Origin: Methanobacteriota archaeon
GTDB taxonomy: Archaea > Thermoplasmatota > Poseidoniia > Poseidoniales > Poseidoniaceae
Assembly: GCA_018623995.1 (NCBI GenBank)
Contig: JAAZUV010000111.1
Coordinates: 1 to 5,264, forward strand
Length of the DNA stretch: 5,264 nt
Reading direction: 5' to 3'
The translations under genes and the position numbers were made by a program. The notes beneath the pieces were generated by a model. That model was not told the DNA's origin. It saw only the letters and a program-made list of their open reading frames with translations, and did not search any database. Below, one piece after another: positions 1 through 5,264 of this stretch (position 1 is its first letter; each line of letters begins with the position of its first letter).

Positions 1-182
1 AACAAGTCCATGATGGCTTGAACAACACCCTCGTTGACGAGGTAGAAGAAGCCACCAATGATGAAACAAGCAAAGTAGACTTGGAACGGTGAAATCTTCA
101 TCGATTCTTCCGACTCCTCGTCGAAGTATCGAATCAATCCTGCTGCTTGCTGGATTCCGCTTCCTTCCGACTTCTTTGCCAT
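1..182 (-). CDS. secG: Preprotein translocase subunit Sec61-beta/SecG, archaeal type (3' end beyond window)
   Basis: Reading the minus strand from the ATG at 182 gives 60 open residues up to the window edge with no stop. The start is a Lys/Ser/Gly-rich cytosolic segment, then AAGLIRYFDEE (residues 13-23), an acidic stretch, MKISPFQV (28-35), and one hydrophobic helix at about 35-49. This order (basic N-terminus, aGLiRYFdEE, I-K-I-x-P, single tail-anchored helix) is the signature of the archaeal Sec61-beta family, the small non-essential subunit of the SecYEbeta protein-conducting channel. Family members are usually about 50-60 residues. This one is still open at residue 60 (NEGVVQAIMDL after the helix), so it has a modest C-terminal extension. 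A GGAGGG sequence 10 bases upstream fixes the start. It lies 49 bases downstream of the unknown gene on the same strand and is probably co-transcribed with it. Identification rests on motif recognition; the family call is secure, the exact end is not visible. Confidence 0.88.
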   Translation of the reverse strand, partial: MAKKSEGSGIQQAAGLIRYFDEESEESMKISPFQVYFACFIIGGFFYLVNEGVVQAIMDL

Positions 183-192
183 GTGGACCAAT

Positions 193-198
193 CCCTCC
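193..198 (-). promoter_or_regulatory. Shine-Dalgarno sequence of the Sec61-beta gene
   Basis: The minus strand reads GGAGGG here, ten bases before the ATG at 182. It closely matches the archaeal anti-Shine-Dalgarno sequence and supports both the start and the reality of this short edge gene. Confidence 0.75.
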
Positions 199-231
199 GA
201 GTTGCCTTCCCTTTATCAACGCAACGCGCGG

Positions 232-1276
232 TCACTCGGAGGCATCATCGCTCAAATCGACGAACGGAATTTCATCTTCGATGGTGAGTACCGAACCATG
301 CGCTTCCTCTTCTTCCTCATCGATTGGTATCAACAGGACCGCTTCTCCTCGAGAGAGCGCTCGCTCGACTGCAGGCGTATTGTCATCAGCAAGGGCTTGT
401 TGTGCCAAGTCGATTTCAAGACGTGCAAGTTCGATCATGTCGGCCTCAACACCGCCCTTCTTTTCCATACGGTCGATGTGATGCTCAAGCGATGCAATGG
501 CTTCGTTCAACAAACTTCGAGCTCGGATTTGGTGCGAGCGCCAATTGTCTTCGTTGGCTTTGAGTGAACTGCTGACGGCTTGGAGTGCTTTCTTGGCAGA
601 ACCACGATGTGCGAATTCCCAAGGGTTGTGTTGCAAGGCTGCAACCCAATCGTGCACCAAACGCGCTCGCTCCTCAACAGGTCCTCGAATGACCACTTCG
701 TTGCGATAGCCAGAGGTGAGCAAGCCAAAGCCCCAGTAGGGCACAGACTGGATGCTGACGTGAAGCGAGCCTGCTGTGTATTCCATGATCCACCGCTGTT
801 CATCAAACCCCGGTGGATGTGAAAAAGTCGGTGTTTCAGCACCAGTGGAACAACGCAGCAACGTTTCCGCTACATCACCAAGATAGACTTTGGAGGAAGG
901 ACCCTTGAAGGTCGACGGTCGCAGAAAGGATCCCGCATCATCAACGCAATGACTCGCTTTTGCTTTACGAACCTGGGCGTGGAGAATCGAATGTTCTGGA
1001 TTCAAATCCACTCCCATGCTTCTCTGATAGCACTCAACCACATGAATGTCACCTAGAGGACTGAACAAGTCTTCATAGTACACGAGCCGTAGATAATGCC
1101 TGTGCAGCCTAGTCAGAGCAAGAGCATTGTCAGCCACATTGGATATTGCCACCGTTGCGGTCGAACCGACGGAATCGGCAATATGAACGTCGAGAAGTGT
1201 ATCGATTGCGTCGCAATGGGTTTCAGTATCGACTAAACAGGCGTTGAAGGACGCCGAAAGGATCCTGCAGCATCAT
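232..1276 (-). CDS. Conserved-looking protein of unknown function, apparent +1 frame break near 1225
   Basis: I do not recognise the family. The longest clean frame starts at a GTG at 1152 (306 residues), but no ribosome-binding site precedes that GTG, and the same frame stays open upstream to the stop of the surface-protein gene with no ATG, GTG or TTG. A well-placed start exists in another frame: tandem ATGs at 1276 and 1273, overlapping the upstream stop as ATGA. It encodes 17 residues (MMLQDPFGVLQRLFSRY) before a TGA at 1225-1223. Skipping one base there joins it to ETHCDAIDTLLDVHIADSVG and the long frame, giving 347 residues. Visible features in 347-numbering: an aromatic-rich, mixed-polarity core (about 60-220, e.g. 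VPYWGFGLL and NPWEF), a charged helical, possibly coiled-coil region (about 225-305), and an acidic C-terminus with five consecutive Glu. No signal peptide or membrane helix is apparent, so it is probably cytosolic. The existence of a gene is well supported; its function is unknown and the start region is uncertain. Confidence 0.75.
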
Positions 1277-1356
1277 TCCTCGATTTCCTTTCGGGAAACG
1301 AGAACGAATGCAACACTCAACACGGCCAGTGTTCCTAGAACGCCGATGGTTGGTGT
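1273..1356 (-). other. C-terminal anchor/sorting-like segment of the surface protein
   Basis: The last 28 residues or so comprise a short Ser/Thr-Pro-Thr-Ile-Gly lead, a helix of about 19 hydrophobic residues, and a charged RKEIEE tail. This tripartite layout resembles archaeosortase-type (PGF-CTERM-like) signals, but the Pro-Gly-Phe motif itself is absent; PTIG stands in its place. It may be a variant sorting signal or a plain transmembrane anchor. Confidence 0.5.
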
Positions 1357-3783
1357 GGAACCGCCACCGGTGGTCATCACCAACACTGTGCCCGTTCCTG
1401 TGTTTCCGGTCGAAGTACCATCGAATGCTGTCACACTGCATGTAACGAAATCTCCAGCAACATAGCCAGAATCCAAGGATGTGCCTTGTGTTGTTGTTGC
1501 AACGCCATTGATTGACCAAACAACCATCGAAGCATCAGGATCGTTGTCTGGGTCGTTGTACGTGTATGAACAGGTGAGTGTGTCCGATTCTTCAGGTGAC
1601 GTTGGTGAGATGGTTATGTCCGATACGGTTGGTGCAGTGTTGTTGGAAGGAACGACGTAGTAGTATCGTTGCAAGGTGTTACCGCTTGTGATTCCATCGT
1701 GTGCTGTTGCTTCACAGTAAAGAGAATCACCGAGTGAGACAGAACCAGCTGGCAGGATGGCTTGAACACCTGAAGCGACTGAATTTCCGTTGACAATCCA
1801 TTCAATGTTGGAATTGTCAGGGTCGTTGTCAGGGTCGATGAAGACCATGCCGTTTGCATAGCAGTCCAAAGGATCGCCTGCATATGCAACCAGAGCTTGC
1901 TGGGGTGCAGTCAACGTTGGCGGAGTATTGACTGATGTTCCAACCACGGTGAAACAGGTCGTTCCTCCATCATCTGTTAGATAATTTCCAGATTGGTAGA
2001 GGTTGGTTTTCACACAATAATCCCCAGCGTCCAGACCAATGACGATGTCATTCCAACTCTGATAGGTGATGGTTGCAAGCCAGGAGTAACTTCCGGCTGC
2101 GACGGGATTGGCCGAGTTCGTAATGTCATAGACATGGTACTCAAGCGTGTAGGATTGGCCAATTCGAGTACAATTCACATAGAAAGAGAGGTTTTGGCTA
2201 TCGCCGTAGTTGTAGGTCTGAGCATCCGACCAACTCCAGATTGTGGTGTATGAACTGTTCAAGCCACATGGGTCGAGTGTTACAGGGTTACCGCCCCCGT
2301 TGTTGGCGGCAGTCACTGTGAAACAGGTGAAGTCGAAGTCAACGAATTGATAGGCACCTCCACTGACCATGTACAAGGTAGCGTTGATGCAGTACGTACC
2401 CGGGTCAAGGTTGGTCCAATCATCGTCCATGGCTTCGAAACCATCGGTTTCCGTCCAATTCCATTCATCGTAGTCGCTCCATGATGAGCCACTGGCAGAA
2501 TAAGCAAAGACGTGCAATTCGTAATCCTTGGTGTTTACACTGCAGTTTACATGATAATCAGCGTACGTAGTTGCACCTTGCACATACGTTTGCGAATCGG
2601 TCCAAATCATCAACTCGGTCAAGGATGGGTCGTAGCCACAGCCCTGCATGGTGTAGTTCTCTGTTACCGGGGTCATGGTCATCAAAACCGGGTCATTGGA
2701 AGCAAATGTGATTCCTGTGACAAATGCAGTAGGGTCGTTTGGATCGAGCATTTCGTATGCCTCAATTCCACGAATGGACATGCGCTCAACAGGGTCTGGG
2801 AACGTGTAAGTGACACCAGCGTCAATGTCGATGTTGGTATCGTACCAACCGTTTCCACCGTAGAGGTACAAATCGAAGACATCATCACCATAGCCAGTTG
2901 GAATTTGGACTGAGGTCATCGCAGGGCCACTGTAAACGATGAAATCATATCCAACGGCCACAATCGGGTCCAACCATGTCATCTTTCCTGTTTGTTCAAA
3001 CCAGAACCAGAATTCACTTGTTGAATTAACACAATCATCGATGGTAATGTTCGTGGAACCAGTGATGTTTGTATCGTTCCATGGAATATCGCTGCAATTG
3101 ATGATCGGCATGAGGGGATTGGCCATTGAAGTTCCATTCGTGACGGTCCCATTGTTGCCGCCTGTTGTGTTGCCACCAGGTTTAACGCCGCCGATTTGTC
3201 CGCCTCCACCAGAACTGTTGTTGTGCATGCTGTTGCCACCACCATTGTTTCCTCCAGTGTTGTTACCGCCAGTGTTGTTGCCTCCAGAGTTGTTGCCGCC
3301 AGAATTGTTTCCTACCTGAATCGTGGTCATGTCTGTTGCTATGTGCGAACCTTGTTGAGCCAATGTGGCATGGAAATAGTAGGTTCCATCCGCCAATCCA
3401 CTGACATTTGTGCTCTCGACGCTGGTTGTCGACGTAGCATTCCAGATGACATTGCCTTGGTCATAGACGCCGACGTTGGATGTTGAATCGGATAGGTTCC
3501 AAATCAGTTGATAGGACTCCCCAATGACGAGGTTTCCGCTTGTAAATTGAGCATGAACATCGGTCCCTGAATCCCAGACTTCGACCATGTTGGCCGTTTC
3601 CCAAACATATCCTGAATGGTCGATATCGACGTATTCACTGGTCGAATTGTTTCGAGCACTTGTTTCCGACGTCTCCTGAAGAAGTAGATTCGCATCACTT
3701 GTTCCAGGAACGATCGATAGAGATGTAGACAAAGAACTGACAATAAAAAGACACAATATTGCAATGACGGTTTTTGTTCGCAT
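1273..3783 (-). CDS. Large secreted, probably glycosylated, membrane-anchored modular surface protein
   Basis: The 836-residue product has a Sec-type signal peptide (basic MRTK, hydrophobic core to about 24, possible cleavage near 31). An N-terminal beta-rich module (about 50-157) follows, then an Asn/Gly linker (159-212) and a module with GYDFIVYSG and LDPNDPTAFVTGITF (about 252-378) that resembles a domain of bacterial PEP-CTERM proteins. Next are two related four-cysteine modules (about 382-490 and 506-613). Two Ig/PKD-like domains follow (about 620-711 and 717-803), each with a Cys pair and a DPDNDPD acidic motif. The end is a Gly/Ser/Thr spacer, one hydrophobic helix (about 811-829) and RKEIEE, placing most of the protein outside the cell. 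More than two dozen N-x-S/T sequons suggest heavy N-glycosylation. I see no catalytic motif, so adhesion or an envelope structural role is an inference. It is probably the first gene of a run continuing into the unknown gene and Sec61-beta. The ATG start is supported by the signal peptide directly after it. Confidence 0.9.
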   Translation of the reverse strand: MRTKTVIAILCLFIVSSLSTSLSIVPGTSDANLLLQETSETSARNNSTSEYVDIDHSGYVWETANMVEVWDSGTDVHAQFTSGNLVIGESYQLIWNLSDSTSNVGVYDQGNVIWNATSTTSVESTNVSGLADGTYYFHATLAQQGSHIATDMTTIQVGNNSGGNNSGGNNTGGNNTGGNNGGGNSMHNNSSGGGGQIGGVKPGGNTTGGNNGTVTNGTSMANPLMPIINCSDIPWNDTNITGSTNITIDDCVNSTSEFWFWFEQTGKMTWLDPIVAVGYDFIVYSGPAMTSVQIPTGYGDDVFDLYLYGGNGWYDTNIDIDAGVTYTFPDPVERMSIRGIEAYEMLDPNDPTAFVTGITFASNDPVLMTMTPVTENYTMQGCGYDPSLTELMIWTDSQTYVQGATTYADYHVNCSVNTKDYELHVFAYSASGSSWSDYDEWNWTETDGFEAMDDDWTNLDPGTYCINATLYMVSGGAYQFVDFDFTCFTVTAANNGGGNPVTLDPCGLNSSYTTIWSWSDAQTYNYGDSQNLSFYVNCTRIGQSYTLEYHVYDITNSANPVAAGSYSWLATITYQSWNDIVIGLDAGDYCVKTNLYQSGNYLTDDGGTTCFTVVGTSVNTPPTLTAPQQALVAYAGDPLDCYANGMVFIDPDNDPDNSNIEWIVNGNSVASGVQAILPAGSVSLGDSLYCEATAHDGITSGNTLQRYYYVVPSNNTAPTVSDITISPTSPEESDTLTCSYTYNDPDNDPDASMVVWSINGVATTTQGTSLDSGYVAGDFVTCSVTAFDGTSTGNTGTGTVLVMTTGGGSTPTIGVLGTLAVLSVAFVLVSRKEIEE
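1278..1292 (-). promoter_or_regulatory. Ribosome-binding region and ATGA overlap for the unknown gene
   Basis: On the minus strand GAAAGG (1292-1287) lies ten bases before the ATG at 1276, and GAGG (1281-1278) lies four bases before the second ATG at 1273. The stop TGA of the surface-protein gene (1275-1273) shares bases with the first ATG. This arrangement is typical of translational coupling. It is the main reason for preferring a start at 1276/1273 over the unsupported GTG at 1152. Confidence 0.55.
1945..2640 (-). repeat. Tandem pair of four-cysteine modules within the surface protein
   Basis: Two diverged copies of a module of about 108 residues lie at residues 382-490 and 506-613. The cysteines fall at 382, 414, 465, 487 and at 506, 538, 590, 610, giving spacings of 32/51/22 and 32/52/20. 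Shared landmarks include Cys-Gly at the start, a W-[ST]-D-[AS]-Q-T-Y segment, VNC[ST] at the second Cys, LD-x-G-x-YC at the third and TCFTV at the end. The regularity implies an internal duplication with two conserved disulfides per copy, suiting an extracellular fold. I do not recognise a named family. Confidence 0.75.
3235..3309 (-). repeat. 15-base tandem repeat encoding NN(S/T)GG linker
   Basis: Five consecutive 15-base units encode NNSGG, NNSGG, NNTGG, NNTGG and NNGGG (residues 159-183). Four of the five carry an N-N-S/T glycosylation sequon. The linker continues as degenerate Asn/Gly/Thr sequence to about residue 218. It separates the N-terminal module from the rest and is probably a flexible glycosylated spacer; its short-period DNA repeat makes it prone to copy-number change. 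Confidence 0.85.
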
Positions 3784-3880
3784 AGTTGTGAAGAGCCTAC
3801 CTTTGTTTTTTATCTTAACTCACTGGACGACCATGGAATACTTCATCTATGCTTTGTGGTATGGATGAACAGGCGAGACC
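3784..3880. promoter_or_regulatory. Divergent intergenic promoter region
   Basis: These 97 bases separate the minus-strand surface-protein gene from the plus-strand HhH gene, so promoters for both must lie here or overlap the genes. The A/T-rich core at about 3804-3818 is the only strong TATA-like stretch; read on the plus strand (TTTTTTATC) it could serve the HhH gene with a leader of about 40 bases. Before the ATG at 3881 there is only a weak purine-rich AGGCGAG. I see no clear operator or palindrome. Confidence 0.5.
3805..3816 (-). promoter_or_regulatory. Candidate TATA box for the surface-protein operon
   Basis: The minus strand reads AAGATAAAAAAC, centred about 27 bases before the ATG at 3783. 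In archaea the TATA box is centred about 26-27 bases before the transcription start, so transcription would begin at or next to the ATG, giving a leaderless mRNA. The absence of a well-spaced strong Shine-Dalgarno sequence upstream of this ATG fits that. This is inferred from one site only. Confidence 0.45.
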
Positions 3881-4354
3881 ATGGCAAAGAAGGCAGGTTC
3901 CAAGGGCGAAGATTTGACTGAACTACCGGGTGTAGGCGCAGCGACAGCAAAGAAACTCCAAGCGGCTGGATTGAATACAGCAGCAAAGATTGCGAAGGCA
4001 GGAAAGGCTGGACTTGAGAAGGCTGGATTGAACAAGGCAAGTGCAGCCAAGTTGGCTGCAGCCGTGGCCAAGAAGAGTGCCAAATCTGCTGTCAAGAAGA
4101 CTGCGGCGAAGGCAAAGTCAACCGCCAAGAAGGCCACTTCCAAAGCAAAGGATACGGCAAAGAAGGCCGCTTCATCCACCAAGAAGGCTGCTTCCAAAGC
4201 AACTGCAGCTGGCAAGAAAGTCGCAGAAAAGACCGTGGAGAAAGCCAAGGGCGATCACAAAGTCAAGTCGGAAAAATCCGATGATGGACGTAAAGGCAAG
4301 ACCTTGAAGGTTCCACGAAGTGTGACCGACATGCCCTGGTTCAACAAGAAGTGA
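3881..4354 (+). CDS. Helix-hairpin-helix protein with histone-H1-like Lys/Ala tail, probable DNA-binding/nucleoid protein
   Basis: The 157-residue product has three parts. Residues about 10-62 form a Rad51-N/HhH_5-type helix-hairpin-helix region, with the hairpin LPGVGAATAKKLQAAGLNT at 15-33 and a second, weaker hairpin-like unit at about 42-62 (AGLEKAGLNKASAAKL). Residues about 63-125 are almost entirely Lys, Ala, Ser and Thr in an irregular KKAxxK rhythm, as in histone H1 tails and bacterial HctA/AlgP-like proteins. Residues about 136-157 are different: KGKTLKVPRSVTDMPWF and a basic end, a non-repetitive tail that looks like a specific docking or folding element. HhH domains bind DNA backbone non-specifically and Lys/Ala tails neutralise and compact DNA, so a chromatin-like role is inferred. 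The ATG at 3881 is the only sensible start; nearby upstream ATGs are out of frame. It is transcribed away from the surface-protein operon. Confidence 0.85.
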   Translation: MAKKAGSKGEDLTELPGVGAATAKKLQAAGLNTAAKIAKAGKAGLEKAGLNKASAAKLAAAVAKKSAKSAVKKTAAKAKSTAKKATSKAKDTAKKAASSTKKAASKATAAGKKVAEKTVEKAKGDHKVKSEKSDDGRKGKTLKVPRSVTDMPWFNKK

Positions 4355-4402
4355 GTCGAACTGAGCGCTACATTGTAAAACCGTCTTGGACGATGGTTGA
4401 GT

Positions 4403-4585
4403 ATGCCAAGGAGGAAGTACGGTCGTTTGCGAAAGACCGTTGAATTGCCTCCAAAGGAAAATTGTTCTCGATGCCGTTCCGGAAAACATTGTCCAATTCC
4501 TGGACATTCTGGTCAAGATGTGACACCACATCGTGAATGGGCAGGACCTGATTCCATTGAGAAGCGAAAGCGATCAAGTTCTTGA
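4403..4585 (+). CDS. Small basic Cys/His protein, possible zinc-binding
   Basis: The ATG at 4403 gives 60 residues starting MPRRKYGRLRK. A TTG six bases upstream is a less likely alternative start. The centre has C-x2-C-x5-C followed by histidines (CSRCRSGKHCPIPGH, then PH), which could form a single zinc site, and the C-terminus is basic (EKRKRSSS). I do not recognise the family. It begins 48 bases after the HhH gene on the same strand and could share its transcript. Its last 12 bases overlap the end of the convergent recombinase gene. Composition (basic ends, clustered Cys/His) favours a real nucleic-acid-associated protein over a chance frame, but no strong ribosome-binding site is visible, so the call is moderate. 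Antisense frames over the same bases lack any such pattern. Confidence 0.6.
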   Translation: MPRRKYGRLRKTVELPPKENCSRCRSGKHCPIPGHSGQDVTPHREWAGPDSIEKRKRSSS

Positions 4586-5264
4586 GAGGTCGATACCGAA
4601 GGTTTCGGTTCCACCTTCTTGTTCGACCAACTTTTCATCGCGTTGCGCTTGTTCCTCATCCATGGTTTGACGCATGGATTGAGCACGATGGTAGACTTCT
4701 CGCAAGGTTTGGTCGGAGATGTCGAGATAGACGCGGGTCGTTGCAATGCTGGTGTGACCAAGCAGTCGCTGAATGGTCACAAGATCGGCTCCGCGTTCGA
4801 GTAATCCAGTCGCAAAGTTGTGACGAAGAACGTGCGGTGTGAGTTTTCCTTTCGGCAGATTCGCTTCCAAGGCAAGTTGATCCATCAGACGTTGCACGCC
4901 TCGTGGTTGCAAACGTCGTCCAGCTTGATTGAGGAGGAACGGTAAATCGTCATCACGAATGCGTGCATTGCGAATCGGAAGATAGGCATCGATGCAGTTC
5001 TTGGTACGTTGCGTGAACAAAACGATACGGTCCTTGTCACCTTTCCCTCCGATGACTTTCGCATGCAGCCCTTCGAGTTCAATGTCAGAGAGATTGAGGT
5101 TGCACAATTCCGAAACACGCATACCCGTGTCGAGCAAGACGGTCACGACCACGGAAGCGATGGCGTTCTCAGACGTGTTGGCCGCTTCAATCACCGAAGT
5201 CAATTCACGTCGAGTAAGCGTTCGTGGCAATTTGCGTCCCGTTCGAGCACGGACCAGATGGTCT
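4574..5264 (-). CDS. xerA: Tyrosine recombinase of the XerA/XerC/D type (N-terminus beyond window)
   Basis: The frame is open from the right edge through GRKLPRTLTRREL; the TTG at 5230 is an internal codon rather than the start, since the core-binding N-terminal domain must lie outside the window. Counting from that TTG, all catalytic residues of the tyrosine recombinase family are visible: Arg38 in TGMRVSEL, Lys63 in GGKGDKDR, His133 and Arg136 in HVLRHNFATGLLERG, His159 in LLGHTSIATTRVY, and the nucleophile Tyr168. The enzyme cuts and rejoins DNA through a 3'-phosphotyrosine intermediate. Close similarity of these blocks to XerC/XerD suggests chromosome-dimer resolution as in archaeal XerA, but an element-borne integrase cannot be excluded. 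About 50 residues follow the Tyr, longer than usual for Xer proteins, ending in a charged Glu/Gln-rich tail. It converges with the small Cys/His gene and overlaps it by 12 bases. Confidence 0.9.
   Translation of the reverse strand, partial: DHLVRARTGRKLPRTLTRRELTSVIEAANTSENAIASVVVTVLLDTGMRVSELCNLNLSDIELEGLHAKVIGGKGDKDRIVLFTQRTKNCIDAYLPIRNARIRDDDLPFLLNQAGRRLQPRGVQRLMDQLALEANLPKGKLTPHVLRHNFATGLLERGADLVTIQRLLGHTSIATTRVYLDISDQTLREVYHRAQSMRQTMDEEQAQRDEKLVEQEGGTETFGIDLSRT

Noticed and set aside
89..842. Several open frames, mostly plus-strand, over the left part of the window
   Set aside because: They lie opposite or out of frame with the Sec61-beta and unknown genes, are Ser/Arg/Cys-rich without motifs, and look like shadows.
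232..1152. GTG at 1152 as the true start of the unknown gene
   Set aside because: No ribosome-binding sequence precedes it, the frame is open and protein-like upstream of it, and a better-supported ATG pair exists at 1276/1273 in another frame.
1223..1230. Programmed +1 frameshift like that of bacterial RF2
   Set aside because: The bases before the TGA (CGA TAC) do not match the CTT-TGA slippery context and I see no clear stimulatory Shine-Dalgarno at the required spacing; an indel is simpler.
2939..3319. Plus-strand Pro/Leu-rich frame (PPELLPPVLLPP-like repeats)
   Set aside because: It is the antisense reading of the 15-base Asn/Gly linker repeat; its repetitiveness comes from the real minus-strand gene.
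3847..4248. Minus-strand Ala/Phe-rich hydrophobic frame resembling a membrane protein
   Set aside because: It is the exact antisense of the Lys/Ala tail of the HhH gene; Lys codons read backwards give Phe and Leu.
4378..4397. Imperfect inverted repeat AACCGTC...GACGATGGTT as a terminator
   Set aside because: The stem is interrupted, no T-run follows, and it lies just before a likely small gene; archaeal terminators are mainly T-rich tracts.
4172..4577. Minus-strand frames over the end of the HhH gene and the small Cys/His gene
   Set aside because: No motif or ribosome-binding site; they run antisense to better-supported plus-strand genes.
1..5264. CRISPR arrays, tRNA or rRNA genes, insertion sequences
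   Set aside because: No spaced direct repeats, no cloverleaf with TTCNA-type arm, no terminal inverted repeats or transposase were seen; the only tandem repeats are protein-coding.

Overview
The window most likely comes from an archaeon, probably a marine Thermoplasmatota/Poseidoniales-like (Marine Group II) lineage. Three observations support this: a Sec61-beta (SecG-type) translocon subunit of the archaeal/eukaryal family; a large secreted protein rich in N-glycosylation sequons with a C-terminal membrane anchor; and an A/T-rich box at archaeal TATA spacing upstream of that protein. The lineage is inferred from protein style, because no rRNA or other marker gene is present.

Layout, left to right. 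Minus strand, 1-182: start of a Sec61-beta gene that runs off the left edge. Minus strand, 232-1276: a gene of unknown function whose frame appears broken by one base near position 1225. Minus strand, 1273-3783: an 836-residue modular, cysteine-containing, probably glycosylated surface protein. Its stop codon overlaps the start of the unknown gene as ATGA. These three genes read in one direction as a probable operon: surface protein, unknown protein, Sec61-beta. Positions 3784-3880 form a short divergent promoter region. Plus strand, 3881-4354: a 157-residue helix-hairpin-helix protein with a histone-H1-like Lys/Ala tail, probably a DNA-binding or nucleoid protein. Plus strand, 4403-4585: a 60-residue basic Cys/His protein. 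Minus strand, 4574 to the right edge: the catalytic part of a XerA/XerC/D-type tyrosine recombinase, convergent with the small gene and overlapping its last 12 bases.

How they may fit together: the surface protein needs the Sec translocon for export, and a translocon subunit lies two genes downstream on the same probable transcript. The divergent plus-strand genes and the recombinase concern DNA binding and processing, with no evident link to the export genes. There are no RNA genes, CRISPR arrays or insertion sequences that I can support, and no gene-free stretch longer than about 100 bases. The points most worth checking are the frame break in the unknown gene, the duplicated four-cysteine module and the PEP-CTERM-style domain in the surface protein, and the H1-like chimera with its conserved-looking C-terminal tail.
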